This document shows, one piece after another, positions 36,163 to 45,580 of a DNA stretch of 64,000 nucleotides. Position 1 is the stretch's first letter, and every line of letters starts with the position of its first letter. The notes under the pieces are model-generated. The model made no database searches and was not told where the DNA came from. It saw only the letters and a list, made by a program, of their open reading frames with translations. This DNA is from Microbacteriaceae bacterium PS02344 (GTDB lineage: Bacteria > Actinomycetota > Actinomycetes > Actinomycetales > Microbacteriaceae), in the NCBI GenBank assembly GCA_029959905.1, contig JASCNZ010000002.1:62001-126000 (forward strand), given 5' to 3'. The position numbers and the translations under genes are program-made.

Positions 36163-36648
36163 TCAGCTGCCGGGGAACTCGACCCGGTCGGTGCACTCGG
36201 CCGTCGCCGGCTGCAGGCCGGGCTGAATCGCTTTGGAGAGGGTCTCGACCACGGTACGGAAATCGACCTCGGCCTCGCGTCGGATGATGATCTCGATCGC
36301 GGGGTCCCGGCCGTAGCTCACGAGTCTCTGCCGTTCGTCCTCCTGGTCGAGGACCAGCCAATCGACGTTGCCGATCGTGGTGCACACAAGGTCGGACGGC
36401 GCCGGCGGGGCGACGCCGCAGCGCAGCACCACGGTCGGCTCGCCCCAGGCGCCGGTGGCCTGGCCATCGGTCCAGACCCGGTCGAAGTCCGCGACGCTTT
36501 CGGGCAGGAGCACAGAGACATCGGCGCACGCCGGGTTGTTGGCATCGTCGGCCGGCTCGACGTGAACGGTGGTCGAACACGCGGCGAGCGACAACATCAG
36601 CGCGCCGGCGGCGACGGCGACGGCGACCAGTCGGCGGGGGAGGGGCAT
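36163..36648 (-). CDS. DUF3515 lipoprotein
   Basis: 161 residues. N-terminal signal with a lipobox: MPLPRRL, hydrophobic stretch, LAAC with Cys24 as lipidation site. The DUF3515 core has ACADVSVLLPESV, a second Cys in LRCGVAPP, and VCTTIGNVDWLVLDQED. Function unknown; the gene commonly lies between ddl and thiL in actinobacteria. ATG 36648 has a -10 (TAGCCT, complement 36655-36660) 6 nt upstream, so it is probably leaderless, and this -10 overlaps that of the divergent thiL. Confidence 0.87.
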   Translation of the reverse strand: MPLPRRLVAVAVAAGALMLSLAACSTTVHVEPADDANNPACADVSVLLPESVADFDRVWTDGQATGAWGEPTVVLRCGVAPPAPSDLVCTTIGNVDWLVLDQEDERQRLVSYGRDPAIEIIIRREAEVDFRTVVETLSKAIQPGLQPATAECTDRVEFPGS

Positions 36649-36654
36649 GGTTCC

Positions 36655-36664
36655 AGGCTACCTT
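36655..36664. promoter_or_regulatory. Overlapping divergent -10 elements (DUF3515 gene and thiL)
   Basis: AGGCTACCTT reads TACCTT on the plus strand (36659-36664) and TAGCCT on the minus strand (complement 36655-36660). The two hexamers share one TA step; each start codon lies 6-7 nt beyond its own hexamer. Confidence 0.65.
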
Positions 36665-36671
36665 TGACGAC

Positions 36672-37667
36672 ATGCCCTCCCGACCCGACGACCTCGATCC
36701 GCGCCTGGGCGACCTCGCCGAGGGCGACGTGCTGCGTGCCATCCTGTCGCGCACCCCTCCGTCATCGTCGACCCTGGTCGGCCCCGGCGATGACGCCGCC
36801 GTGATCGCGGCGCCGTCGGGTTCGGTCGTGGCGACCACCGACACCCTCGTGCACGGCCCGGACTTCCGTCTGGCGTGGACGAGCGGGTACGACCTGGGGT
36901 GGAAGTCCGCCGCCGTGAACCTCGCCGATGTCGCGGCGATGGGGGCCCGCCCCACGGCGTTGCTGGTCGCGCTGGCCGTTCCGCGCGACCTGACGCTGTC
37001 GTTCGTCGAGCGCCTTGCCGACGGATTCCGCGAGGCCTGCGCCGCGCTGGCGCCCGGGTGCGCGGTCGTCGGTGGCGACCTCACCGTCTCCGAGACCCTG
37101 ACGGTGGCCGTGACGGCGCTCGGTGATCTCGACGGACGAGCGCCGGTCACGCGAGGCGGCGCCCGCGTCGGCGACGTGGTCGCCGTCGCGGGCGAGCTCG
37201 GGCTCGCGGCACGGGGTCTCGGCCTGCTGTTCGGACGCTTCCGAGTGGATGGAGCCCCGGTGCCGGTGGATCCGTCGCGGCTCGGTCCGGGCGAGTCGGC
37301 GATGATCGCCGCGCAGCTGCGCCCCGCCCCGCCCATCGGGTTGGGGCCGGTGGCGGCGGTGGCGGGAGCGACGGCCATGATGGACGTGTCCGACGGTCTC
37401 GCTTTGGACGCCCGTCGGATGGCGGACGCGTCGGGGGTGACGATCGCGCTGGATCGTGGCGCACTGGGTTCCGATCCGGATGCGGCGCTGGCCGGTGGCG
37501 AGGATCATGCGCTGCTCGCGACGTTCCCCGAGGGCCTGCTCGCTCCGGGCTTCCGGGTGATCGGGCGCGTCACCGAGCGCGGATCCGACGCTCTCACGTC
37601 GGATGGTGCGCCGGTGGAGGTCGGCGGGTGGGATCCCTACCGCGATTGGGATGCCGTCGGGGGTTGA
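36672..37667 (+). CDS. thiL: Thiamine-monophosphate kinase
   Basis: 331 residues, PurM-like fold. It phosphorylates thiamine monophosphate to the active diphosphate. Visible: VGPGDDAAVIA (metal/ATP loop, about 35), LAWTSGYDLGWKSAAVNLADVAAMGA (about 70), VVGGDLTVS, and MMDVSDGLALDARRMA (about 237). ATG 36672 has a -10 (TACCTT) 7 nt upstream and no SD, so it is probably leaderless. It is divergent from the DUF3515 gene and convergent with rsmD. Confidence 0.94.
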   Translation: MPSRPDDLDPRLGDLAEGDVLRAILSRTPPSSSTLVGPGDDAAVIAAPSGSVVATTDTLVHGPDFRLAWTSGYDLGWKSAAVNLADVAAMGARPTALLVALAVPRDLTLSFVERLADGFREACAALAPGCAVVGGDLTVSETLTVAVTALGDLDGRAPVTRGGARVGDVVAVAGELGLAARGLGLLFGRFRVDGAPVPVDPSRLGPGESAMIAAQLRPAPPIGLGPVAAVAGATAMMDVSDGLALDARRMADASGVTIALDRGALGSDPDAALAGGEDHALLATFPEGLLAPGFRVIGRVTERGSDALTSDGAPVEVGGWDPYRDWDAVGG

Positions 37668-37707
37668 CCCTCCGTCGACAGCGGTCCCATCGTCGGCTCG
37701 AGGGGAC

Positions 37708-38277
37708 TCAGAGACGGCGGTCGGCTCGTTCCGCCCACCACACGCGGGTGTCGCCGTAGGTCTTCTCGCGCACCAGCGCGAGCCCGGCGGATGGCAGGTC
37801 CGGCGCGCTCGACCGCTTCGCGCGCTCGATGACGACCAGAGCATCGGGCGACAGCAGCGGCGCGAGCGCAGCCAGGTCCGCGGCCATCGTCTCGTCGTCG
37901 AGGTCGTACGGCGGGTCGGTGAACACGAGGTCGAAGGGGCCCGTGGCGTGCTGCAGGAACGTCTGCACCGTGCTCTGATGCACGCGCGCGAGCGGCGCAC
38001 CCGCGCGGGCGACGGTGGTGGCATTGCGACGCACGACGCCTGCGGCCGCGCGTCCGCGTTCGACGAGGTCGGCCGCGGACGCACCGCGGCTGAGCGCTTC
38101 CAGCCCGAGCGCACCGGACCCCGCGTACAGGTCGACCACGCGCGCGCCCTCGATGGCGTGCGCGGATTCCAGGGCGCCGAACAGCGATTCGCGCACCCGA
38201 TCGCTCGTGGGCCGCGTGCCGGCGTCCGGCACGTCCAGTCGGCTGCCTCCGGCGGTGCCGGCGATGATCCTCGTCAC
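37708..38277 (-). CDS. rsmD: 16S rRNA (guanine(966)-N(2))-methyltransferase
   Basis: 189 residues. Class I SAM methyltransferase of the RsmD family: start TRIIAGTAGGSRLDVP, RPTSDRVRESLFGALES (about 26), SAM-binding VVDLYAGSGALGLEALSRGA, and the catalytic DPPY-type motif FTDPPYDL (about 118). It modifies a 16S residue in 30S assembly. GTG 38277 has TATCGT (complement 38284-38289) 6 nt upstream, again a leaderless arrangement. It is divergent from recG, whose -10 lies 38 bp away. Confidence 0.93.
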   Translation of the reverse strand: MTRIIAGTAGGSRLDVPDAGTRPTSDRVRESLFGALESAHAIEGARVVDLYAGSGALGLEALSRGASAADLVERGRAAAGVVRRNATTVARAGAPLARVHQSTVQTFLQHATGPFDLVFTDPPYDLDDETMAADLAALAPLLSPDALVVIERAKRSSAPDLPSAGLALVREKTYGDTRVWWAERADRRL

Positions 38278-38338
38278 CCGTTCACGATACGCCGGGTGCC
38301 GGGCCGACGATGTCGGCGGCGTTCCCTAGACTCGATGC

Positions 38339-40513
38339 ATGCCGCTCACGCTCGATTCGTCTCTCGACGATGCGGTCGGCTCCGCGACCGCGAAGACCCT
38401 CGACCGGGCGTTCTCCATGCGCACGGTCGGCGATCTCCTGTCCCACTATCCGCGGCGGTACGCCGATCCGGGGGAGCTGACCCCGATCCGCGACCTGCCG
38501 ATCGGCGAGACGGTGACGATCGTCGCCGAGGTCCTGTCGTCCAGCTTCCGCCGCATGCGCAATCGTCAGGGGGCGATGGTCGACGTCGTCATCGGCGACG
38601 GCATCGGCCGGATGTCGCTGACCTTCTTCGCGAAGAACATCGGCCAGGCCGAATGGCGTTCGAACGACCTCGCGGTCGGACGGCGCGGTGTGTTCTCCGG
38701 GAAGGTCGGCGAGTTCAACGGCGTCACTCAGTTCGCGCACCCCGAGTACGAATTGTTCGACGACGAAGACGCCGCCCGGCGGCGGGCGGATGCGCGCGCC
38801 GCCGTGCCGATCCCGATCTATCCGGCCACGTCGACGCTGCAGACGTGGCAGATCGCCCGGTTCGTGGGACGGGTGCTCGACGACCTCGCCGACGTGCCGG
38901 ATCCGCTCCCCGACGTGGTGCGCGAGCGCGAACAGCTGCTCACCGCGGCGCAGGCCCTCGAGAGCATCCACCGCCCGCGCACGAAGAACGACATCGATCC
39001 CGCCGTACGCACGCTGCGGATGCACGAGGCGCTGACGCTGCAGACCGCTCTGCTGCAGCAGCGCGACGCGGTTCGCGCCCTGGCCGCCACACCGCGAGCG
39101 GCGTCCCCCGGGGGACTGCTCGACCGTTTCGACCGGGCACTGCCCTACACGCTCACTCCCGACCAGCAGACCGTCGGGGCTCAGGTCGCGCAGGACCTCG
39201 TCGGCGCGTGGCCGATGAACCGGCTGGTGCAGGGGGAGGTCGGCTCGGGCAAGACCCTCGTGGCACTGCGCGCGATGCTGCAGGTGGCCGAGAGCGGCGG
39301 TCAGGCGGCGCTGATCGCGCCGACCGAGGTGCTCGCCGGACAGCACCTGCGCTCGATCACGAAGATGCTGGGGCGGGAACTGGCACCCGAGGTCATGCCC
39401 ACGTTGCTCACGGGGCAGATGCCCGCCGCCGAACGCCGGAAGGCCGCGCTGCGGGTCGCCTCCGGCCAGGCCCTGATCGTGGTCGGCACGCACGCGCTGC
39501 TCGGCGATAAGACGACGTTCGCCGATCTCGGCCTCGTCGTGGTCGACGAGCAGCACCGCTTCGGCGTCGAGCAGCGCGAGGCGCTGCGGGCCAAGGGGTC
39601 CAGCCCGCACGCGCTCGTGCTCACGGCCACGCCGATTCCGCGCACCGTCGCGATGACCGTGTTCGGAGATCTCGACACCTCCGTCATCCGCACCATGCCC
39701 GCCGGGCGCGCGGGCATCGAGACCTACGTCGCGCCTCTGGCGGAGCATCCGGGATGGTTCGCCAGGGTCTGGGAGCGTGCGGCCGAGGAGATCGCCCAGG
39801 GGCGCCAGGTGTTCGCGGTGTGCGCGGCCATCGACACGACCAAGAAGACGGCCGAGCCGGCCGACCAGCCCGCTGCCGCGCCCGAGGGCGCCGCCGGCCC
39901 GCGGTGGGGCGTGGTGCAACTCGACGAGGCCCTCGCCTCCCATCCGAAGCTCGGGAGCCTCCGGCGGGCGGTGCTGCACGGCAAGATGCCGTCCGACGAG
40001 AAAGACGCCGTCATGCAGGCGTTCGCGCGCGGCGAGATCGACCTGCTCCTCGCCACGACGGTCATCGAGGTCGGCGTCGACGTGCCCAACGCGTCGACGA
40101 TGATCGTGCTCGACGCCGACCGCTTCGGCGTCTCGCAGCTGCATCAGCTGCGCGGACGCGTCGGGCGTGGGGGCGTTCCCGGACTGTGCCTGCTGGTCAC
40201 CGAAGCGGAGACCGGATCGGTGGCTCGCGAGCGCGTCGACGCGGTGGCCGCGACTCTGGACGGCTTCGCGCTCGCCGAGGTCGACCTCGAGCTGCGCGGA
40301 GAGGGCGACGTGCTCGGTGCGGCGCAGGCCGGCGTGCGCTCGTCGCTCAAGCTTCTCCGGGTCGTCAAGGACTCGGGTCTCATCGTCCGCGCCCGCGAAC
40401 TGGGGGAGGAGATCCTGCGCGACGATCCGACGCTCGACAGGCACCCCGGCCTGCGGGTGGCGATCGAGCGGCGCGTCAGCGATGAGGACCGCGCGGCGCT
40501 CGCGAAGAACTGA
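38339..40513 (+). CDS. recG: ATP-dependent DNA helicase RecG
   Basis: 724 residues, the normal size. It regresses stalled forks and branch-migrates recombination intermediates. N-terminal wedge/OB domain (about 55-150: GETVTIVAEVLSSSFR), then SF2 motor: motif I GEVGSGKT (about 300), motif II DEQH (about 400), LTATPIPRT (motif III) and motifs V-VI ATTVIEVGVDVPNA and LRGRVGRGG. ATG 38339 has a -10 (TAGACT, 38327-38332) 6 nt upstream. A low-complexity insert (TKKTAEPADQPAAAPEGAAG) near residue 500 is lineage-specific. Confidence 0.96.
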   Translation: MPLTLDSSLDDAVGSATAKTLDRAFSMRTVGDLLSHYPRRYADPGELTPIRDLPIGETVTIVAEVLSSSFRRMRNRQGAMVDVVIGDGIGRMSLTFFAKNIGQAEWRSNDLAVGRRGVFSGKVGEFNGVTQFAHPEYELFDDEDAARRRADARAAVPIPIYPATSTLQTWQIARFVGRVLDDLADVPDPLPDVVREREQLLTAAQALESIHRPRTKNDIDPAVRTLRMHEALTLQTALLQQRDAVRALAATPRAASPGGLLDRFDRALPYTLTPDQQTVGAQVAQDLVGAWPMNRLVQGEVGSGKTLVALRAMLQVAESGGQAALIAPTEVLAGQHLRSITKMLGRELAPEVMPTLLTGQMPAAERRKAALRVASGQALIVVGTHALLGDKTTFADLGLVVVDEQHRFGVEQREALRAKGSSPHALVLTATPIPRTVAMTVFGDLDTSVIRTMPAGRAGIETYVAPLAEHPGWFARVWERAAEEIAQGRQVFAVCAAIDTTKKTAEPADQPAAAPEGAAGPRWGVVQLDEALASHPKLGSLRRAVLHGKMPSDEKDAVMQAFARGEIDLLLATTVIEVGVDVPNASTMIVLDADRFGVSQLHQLRGRVGRGGVPGLCLLVTEAETGSVARERVDAVAATLDGFALAEVDLELRGEGDVLGAAQAGVRSSLKLLRVVKDSGLIVRARELGEEILRDDPTLDRHPGLRVAIERRVSDEDRAALAKN

Positions 40514-40567
40514 CGCCGCGGCAGCGGCAGCTGGTTCGCGCCCGAGATCGTGTTCTAGGCTGGCGGG

Positions 40568-41065
40568 ATGAGCAGCAGGATCGCCGTCGTCCCCGGGTCC
40601 TTCGACCCGCCGACGCTCGGCCACCTCGACGTCATCCGCCGTGCCGCCGCCCTGTTCGACGAGCTGCACGTGCTCGTGGTGCACAACCCCGGCAAGGAGG
40701 CGATGCTGCCGATCGCGCAGCGCCTCTCCCTGCTGGAGCGGTCGATCGCTGATGATGGCATGCCGGGCACCATCATCGTCGGCGCCTGGAGCATGGGTCT
40801 GCTCGTCGACTATGCGCGCGATGTCGACGCGGGAGTGCTTGTGAAGGGCATCCGCTCGCAGGTCGACGTGGCCTACGAGTCGCCGATGGCGATCGTGAAC
40901 CGCCACCTGGCCGACATCGAGACCGTCTTCCTCCTGCCCGACCCCGCGCACGCGCTCGTGTCGAGTTCGTTGGTGCGCCAGGTCTCGTCGCTCGGCGGCG
41001 ATGTCTCGCCGTTCGTGCCACCGGCGGTCGCGGAGTTCCTCGACACCGGCGCGCGCGGGATCTGA
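40568..41065 (+). CDS. coaD: Phosphopantetheine adenylyltransferase
   Basis: 165 residues, standard length. It adenylylates 4'-phosphopantetheine in coenzyme A synthesis. The nucleotidyltransferase motif T/HxGH appears in [19 protein letters not shown] (residues about 8-25); substrate blocks [15 protein letters not shown] and [16 protein letters not shown] are intact. ATG 40568 has a -10 (TAGGCT, 40556-40561) 6 nt upstream, so it is probably leaderless. It lies between recG and the DUF177-rpmF-rnc-mutM cluster, a conserved order. Confidence 0.95.
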   Translation: MSSRIAVVPGSFDPPTLGHLDVIRRAAALFDELHVLVVHNPGKEAMLPIAQRLSLLERSIADDGMPGTIIVGAWSMGLLVDYARDVDAGVLVKGIRSQVDVAYESPMAIVNRHLADIETVFLLPDPAHALVSSSLVRQVSSLGGDVSPFVPPAVAEFLDTGARGI

Positions 41066-41125
41066 CTCGAGCACTCTGCCTGGCCGATCCGGCCCGTACT
41101 CAGGTCGGATCGGTAGAATCGATCC

Positions 41126-41686
41126 GTGCGTTCCCGTTTCACCTCCCCGTTCTCCCTCCCCGTCCGCGACATCGTGCGCAAGCCGGGAGAGATGCGCGAG
41201 CATTCCTTCTCGGTGACCCTCGACGAGCAGTGGGGCGAGGGAATCGTCTCGTTCGAGAAGGGATCCACGCTCGATCTCGACATCCGTCTCGAGTCGGTTC
41301 ACGAGGGCATTCTCGTGTCGGGCGCGGCGGACGCCGAGTACACCGGCGTGTGCGGTCGATGCCTCACCGACATCGCCCGGCCCGTCGAAGTCGAGTTCCA
41401 GGAGCTTTTCGCGTATCCTGGTGAGGAAGAAACTGACTTCGAGGTTCAAGACGACCACGTGGATCTTGAAACTCTGGTCAGGGATGCGACCGTTTTGGCG
41501 CTTCCCTTCCAGCCGGTGTGTCAGCCGGACTGCCCGGGTCTTGACCCGCTGACGGGCGAGAAGCTGACCGAGAACGCCGGGTCGGAGCAGGTCGCTCCCA
41601 TCGATCCTCGGTGGAGCGCGCTCCAGAACATCACAGACCAAGACGGAACGGCAGAGAGCCGCGCCGCCGAGAAAGAAGAGAGCTAG
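41126..41686 (+). CDS. DUF177 (YceD) family protein
   Basis: 186 residues. It has the DUF177 cysteine pairs: CGRCL (about 75) and CQPDCPGLDPLTGE (about 131), which may bind zinc. The family is linked to 23S rRNA processing or ribosome assembly in plants and bacteria, and in most bacteria sits directly before rpmF, as here (2-nt gap). GTG 41126 has a -10 (TAGAAT, 41114-41119) 6 nt upstream and no SD: leaderless. It probably starts the transcript for rpmF, rnc and mutM. Confidence 0.9.
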   Translation: MRSRFTSPFSLPVRDIVRKPGEMREHSFSVTLDEQWGEGIVSFEKGSTLDLDIRLESVHEGILVSGAADAEYTGVCGRCLTDIARPVEVEFQELFAYPGEEETDFEVQDDHVDLETLVRDATVLALPFQPVCQPDCPGLDPLTGEKLTENAGSEQVAPIDPRWSALQNITDQDGTAESRAAEKEES

Positions 41687-41688
41687 TC

Positions 41689-41898
41689 ATGGCTGGTAAC
41701 CCCCCGAAGCGCAAGGTCTCCCGTTCCAACACCCGCTCGCGCCGTGCGCAGTGGAAGGCGGCGCCCGTCGCGCTCGTGAAGACGGTCGAGAACGGACAGG
41801 TCGTCTACAGCCGTCCGCACCAGGCGAAGGTCGTCACCGACTCGCAGGGCACCGAGCTGTTCCTCGAGTACAAGGGCCGCAAGGTCGCAGACGTCTGA
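41689..41898 (+). CDS. rpmF: 50S ribosomal protein L32
   Basis: 69 residues. N-terminal [19 protein letters not shown] is the conserved bL32 start. There are no Cys residues, so this is the zinc-independent (C-minus) form that does not need zinc. AAGAAGAGAG lies upstream of ATG 41689. It follows the DUF177 gene by 2 nt and precedes rnc by 13 nt. Confidence 0.95.
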   Translation: MAGNPPKRKVSRSNTRSRRAQWKAAPVALVKTVENGQVVYSRPHQAKVVTDSQGTELFLEYKGRKVADV

Positions 41899-41911
41899 GT
41901 CGCGAGTCATC

Positions 41912-42604
41912 GTGACGGAGGTCCCTGGAGGGAAGAGACCTCTCCCTGAGAAGCTCCGCGTCGACATCGACGCGGAGCTTCTGGAGTTGGCCCTGACGCA
42001 TCGTTCCTACGCGTACGAGCACGGCGGTATCCCGCACAACGAGCGCCTCGAGTTCCTCGGCGATTCGGTGCTGGGGCAGGCTGTGACGGTCATGCTCTTC
42101 ACCACGCACCCCGAACTCGACGAGGGGCAGCTCGCCAAGCGACGCGCCAGCGTGGTGTCGACCTTGGCGCTGGCCGAGGTCGCCCGTGGCCTCGGCCTGG
42201 GGGAGCATCTGCGGCTCGGGCGCGGCGAGGAGCAGACGGGTGGGCGGGACAAGGACTCGATCCTCGCCGACACCATGGAGGCCGTCATCGGCGCCACGTA
42301 CCTGTCGGCGGGCCCGGAGGCCGCGACCGACCTCGTGCTGCGTCTGACCGAGCCGCTGCTCGCCGACCCCGAGCGCTACGGCGCCGCGATGGATCCCAAG
42401 ACCAGCCTGCAGGAGCTGGCGGCACGCCTCGGTGCCACTCCGCCGCGGTACGCCGTCGAGGCCTCCGGGCCCGATCACGATCGCCGATTCACCGCGACCG
42501 TCGCCGTGGGCGAGGTCAGCATGCAGGGCCGTGGAAGCAGCAAGAAGACGGCCGAGATGGCCGCGGCGCTCGGCGCCTGGCGCCTCCTCAGCGATCGTGC
42601 CTGA
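41912..42604 (+). CDS. rnc: Ribonuclease III
   Basis: 230 residues. It cleaves double-stranded RNA, including rRNA precursors. Catalytic RNase III signature [13 protein letters not shown] (43-55, with Glu47 and Asp51) and the second acidic cluster DTMEAVIGA (about 119); C-terminal double-stranded RNA-binding domain (about 160-228) with [21 protein letters not shown] 41912 is the only start before the catalytic domain. Its stop overlaps mutM by 8 nt. Confidence 0.95.
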   Translation: MTEVPGGKRPLPEKLRVDIDAELLELALTHRSYAYEHGGIPHNERLEFLGDSVLGQAVTVMLFTTHPELDEGQLAKRRASVVSTLALAEVARGLGLGEHLRLGRGEEQTGGRDKDSILADTMEAVIGATYLSAGPEAATDLVLRLTEPLLADPERYGAAMDPKTSLQELAARLGATPPRYAVEASGPDHDRRFTATVAVGEVSMQGRGSSKKTAEMAAALGAWRLLSDRA

Positions 42605-43460
42605 ACTCCCCGAGGTCGAGGTCGTCCGCGCCGGACTCGCCCCCGCGGTCACCGGCGCGACGATCACGGGCGTCAGCGTTCTCGACGAACGGGCTCTCAC
42701 GCGTCACGCCGCGGGCGCGGCGGACTTCGTCGGACGGCTCGAAGGGCGCACCGTGCGCGCCGCTGCGCGTCGGGGCAAGTTCCTGTGGCTCCCCCTCGAC
42801 GGAGACGAGGCGGCTCTCATCGCCCACCTCGGTATGAGCGGGCAGATGCTTCTCCGCGCACCCGACGCGCCCCTGGAGCGACACGAACGCGTGCGGATGC
42901 ACGTCGAGCACCCGACCCACGGCGAGCTCGCGGTCGTGTTCGCCGACCAGCGCACGTTCGGGTCACTGGCCGTCGACGCCCTGATCGCGGACGGACCGTC
43001 GATCGTGCCGTCGCAGGTACGACACATCGCGCGGGACCCGCTCGATCCCTTCTTTGACGACCTCGACTTCGTCGCGGCGGTGCGGCGTCGCCTCAGTGCC
43101 ATCAAACGCGTGATGCTCGATCAGACCGTCGTGAGCGGTATCGGCAACATCTACGCCGACGAGGCGCTGTGGGCCTCGCGCATCCACCCGGAGACGTCGG
43201 CCGACCGTCTCTCGACGCAGGCCGTGCGCCGGCTGCTCGGCGAGGTGCGCTCCGTGCTGGCGAAGGCCCTTGCCGAGGGCGGCACGAGCTTCGACGCGCA
43301 GTACGTCAATGTGAACGGACAGGCCGGTTATTTCGCGCACTCGCTCAACGCCTACGGTCGGGGCGGACAGCCGTGCCCGCGCTGCGGCGGTCCGATCCGG
43401 CGCGAGGCGTTCATGAACCGGTCGTCGCACTACTGCCCTCGCTGCCAGCGCCGGCGCTGA
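42597..43460 (+). CDS. mutM: Formamidopyrimidine-DNA glycosylase
   Basis: 287 residues. It excises 8-oxoguanine and other oxidised purines and cleaves the strand. The mature N-terminus PELPEVE supplies Pro2 and Glu3, the catalytic residues, which fixes GTG 42597 as start. The H2TH region ([19 protein letters not shown]) and the C-terminal zinc finger (CPRCGG and CPRCQ) are complete. It overlaps rnc by 8 nt, so the two are coupled, closing the rpmF-rnc-mutM cluster. Confidence 0.96.
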   Translation: MPELPEVEVVRAGLAPAVTGATITGVSVLDERALTRHAAGAADFVGRLEGRTVRAAARRGKFLWLPLDGDEAALIAHLGMSGQMLLRAPDAPLERHERVRMHVEHPTHGELAVVFADQRTFGSLAVDALIADGPSIVPSQVRHIARDPLDPFFDDLDFVAAVRRRLSAIKRVMLDQTVVSGIGNIYADEALWASRIHPETSADRLSTQAVRRLLGEVRSVLAKALAEGGTSFDAQYVNVNGQAGYFAHSLNAYGRGGQPCPRCGGPIRREAFMNRSSHYCPRCQRRR

Positions 43461-43467
43461 GGCCCCC

Positions 43468-44793
43468 TCACGCGGGAGCGAAAGCGGGCGCCAGCAGCGG
43501 ACCTGTCGCGCGGGCGCTGACCCACACGAGGCCGATGCCCGCGACGAGCACGGCGACGATCGTGAGGATGGACAGCGGGGCGGTGATGAGGGCGACGCTG
43601 ATGAGCGGAAGCATGAGCACTCCGGCGCACGCCGCCGATCCGATCGCGGTGATCAGGAGGGGCGACATGATCGCGCGACGACGGGCCCGATCCACCGTCT
43701 CCCTCGGCATGCCGAGGTGATGGAGGCTGCGATGCAGGGGTCGCTCGTCGAGGATCGACGACGCCTGGTTTACCCCGACGGACGCCGCGACCATGAGGAA
43801 CGACGCCACGAGGGTGATGATGAGCCCCGTGCGCATGTCGACCACGAGAGCGACCTCGTCGCTGGTCGCGCCAGGGCCGCCGAGGACGCTCATGAGAGAC
43901 ACCCCGGTGCCGGCGAACACCGCCATGAAGCTCGCCATGGCGACACCGCCGACCTGTCGCCACGCCGCCTTCGGCGAGTCGAGCACGATGCGGGCCGCGA
44001 GAAGACGCTCGGGCTTCTCGGCCCGCCGCAGCTGCAGCGACGACCCGACCTTGAGCACCCACGGTCCGAGGAGGTTGAGCACGCCCAGGGCGCCGGCGAA
44101 GGCGAGTGCCACGACGACGATGGTGGTGACGAGGTCGGCGACGCGGGGGAACACGGTGATCACGCCGAACGCCGCGCCCAGCACGAGCACCGCGATGATC
44201 GCGCGCGTCCAGTGCACCGACGAGCCGGCCGTGGCCCGTGTGCGCACGCCGAGCGGCGAGATCACGACGCGGCGGAGTCCGACCATCGCGCTGAGAGCGG
44301 CCAGAGCGACCACTGCGACGACGACGGCGAGCACCGCGAGCGGCGGCAGCGTCACGGACGCCCATCCCAGGGGCGCACCACGGAACGGGATCAAACCGAT
44401 GAGCGGGGACAGGAGGAGCGAGAGCACCACCCCGCCCACGGCGCCGATCGCCGCCAGCGCAACCGACTCGATCACGGTTACGCCGGCGACGCCCTGCGGA
44501 GTGACCCCGAGAAGGCGGAGGGTCGAGAGCCGCTCATCCCGGCGCCGCGCCGAGAGGCGAGCGGCAGCACCACCGAGTGAGGCGAGCGGAACGATCAGCA
44601 GCACGAGGGCGATCGCCGCGAGCGCCTGGTAGGTCGGGGCGAGGTCATCCGACCAGCGCCAGAAGGACTGCGCGCCGCCGATGACGATCAGCAGCAGCGC
44701 GGTCACCACGGTGAAGGCCACGACCGGGAGCGCGACGACGGCTCCCTGTCCGCGCGTCGGGCGCAGGAGCATCCGAAGCGTGTGCCCGTTCAT
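43468..44793 (-). CDS. FtsX-like ABC transporter permease
   Basis: 441 residues with about ten hydrophobic segments arranged as two FtsX-like halves. TM1 is near 18-40, GGAAARLSARRRDERLSTLRLLGVTP is the typical FtsX cytoplasmic coupling helix (about 75-100), and a related block (LDERPLHRSLHHLGMPRETVDRARRR) appears near 345. This fits MacB/LolC-type or BceB-like mechanotransmission rather than import. Start ATG 44793 overlaps the ATPase gene by 4 nt. Possible roles are lipoprotein release or peptide-antibiotic detoxification; the substrate is unknown. Confidence 0.85.
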   Translation of the reverse strand: MNGHTLRMLLRPTRGQGAVVALPVVAFTVVTALLLIVIGGAQSFWRWSDDLAPTYQALAAIALVLLIVPLASLGGAAARLSARRRDERLSTLRLLGVTPQGVAGVTVIESVALAAIGAVGGVVLSLLLSPLIGLIPFRGAPLGWASVTLPPLAVLAVVVAVVALAALSAMVGLRRVVISPLGVRTRATAGSSVHWTRAIIAVLVLGAAFGVITVFPRVADLVTTIVVVALAFAGALGVLNLLGPWVLKVGSSLQLRRAEKPERLLAARIVLDSPKAAWRQVGGVAMASFMAVFAGTGVSLMSVLGGPGATSDEVALVVDMRTGLIITLVASFLMVAASVGVNQASSILDERPLHRSLHHLGMPRETVDRARRRAIMSPLLITAIGSAACAGVLMLPLISVALITAPLSILTIVAVLVAGIGLVWVSARATGPLLAPAFAPA

Positions 44794-45482
44794 GCGGCCA
44801 CCTCCGTGGAGACGCGCCCGTCGCTCACCGCAATGGTCCGCGTGCAGCGGGCGGCGACGTCTGCGTCGTGGGTGACCACCACGAGCGTGCGTCCCTGACC
44901 GGTGGTCGACCAGAGCAGGGCGTCCATCACCTCCGCCGAGGTCCGGGAGTCGAGAGCACCGGTGGGTTCGTCGGCGAACACGACCTCGGCACCGGTTACC
45001 TGTGCCCGGGCGATCGCGACGCGTTGGGCCTGGCCGCCCGACAGCCCACCGATGCGTCGATCCTCCATGCCGGCGAGGCCGAGGGCGGCCAACCACGAGG
45101 CGGAGTGCGGCAGCGCGTCGCGGCGGGGCATCCCGGTGATCATCGCCGCCAGGGCGACGTTCTCGACGGCCGTGAGCTCGGGGATCAGCAACCCCTGTTG
45201 GAACACGAAGCCGAACCGCTCACGGCGCAGGCGCGAGCGCGCCGACTCACCCAGTCGGGTCACTTCGATCGGTGCTCCGGTCGAAGGATGGAACACGACC
45301 GAGCCGCCGTCAGGCGAGGTGGTGCCCGCGAGGACATGGAGGAGCGTGGTCTTGCCCGATCCGGATGCGCCCATGACGGCCACGGACTCCCCGCGAGAAA
45401 TCGTGACGTCCATACCCGCCAATGCGGGGGTGGGACCGAACGACTTGACCAGGCCATGGGCTTCGATGACGGGAGTAATCAT
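44790..45482 (-). CDS. ABC transporter ATP-binding protein, LolD/MacB type
   Basis: 230 residues. Walker A GASGSGKTTLLHVLAG (about 35), Q-loop FQQGLLIPELTAVENV, signature LSGGQAQRVAIARA (about 144), Walker B EVVFADEPTGALDSRT (about 165) and the switch His in VVVTHDADVAARC. The GALDSRT form marks the LolD/MacB/FtsE group, which pairs with FtsX-type permeases such as the coupled downstream gene. ATG 45482 has GGAAGG upstream. No adjacent histidine kinase or lipoprotein is visible, so the substrate is open. Confidence 0.92.
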   Translation of the reverse strand: MITPVIEAHGLVKSFGPTPALAGMDVTISRGESVAVMGASGSGKTTLLHVLAGTTSPDGGSVVFHPSTGAPIEVTRLGESARSRLRRERFGFVFQQGLLIPELTAVENVALAAMITGMPRRDALPHSASWLAALGLAGMEDRRIGGLSGGQAQRVAIARAQVTGAEVVFADEPTGALDSRTSAEVMDALLWSTTGQGRTLVVVTHDADVAARCTRTIAVSDGRVSTEVAA

Positions 45483-45536
45483 GCACCCAGCCTTCCCGGA
45501 TCTCCCGTGCGGTTCGTCGCTCCGCAGGATGAACCG

Positions 45537-45575
45537 GCGGGCGGAGTCTCATCCGCGAGGATGATCTCCGCCCGC
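45537..45575 (-). terminator. Terminator of the tandem GNAT locus
   Basis: GCGGGCGGAG (45537-45546) pairs with CTCCGCCCGC (45566-45575), with a nested TCATCC-GCGA-GGATGA hairpin inside. It lies 6 nt beyond the second GNAT stop on the minus strand and isolates the GNAT operon from the ABC operon. Confidence 0.8.
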
Positions 45576-45580
45576 GTGGC

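Noticed and set aside
38282..41641. 1119-codon open frame antisense to recG, coaD and the DUF177 gene
   Set aside because: It is a GC-rich mirror frame: low-complexity Arg/Glu/Asp/Gly composition and no domain, while the opposite strand encodes complete, recognisable enzymes.
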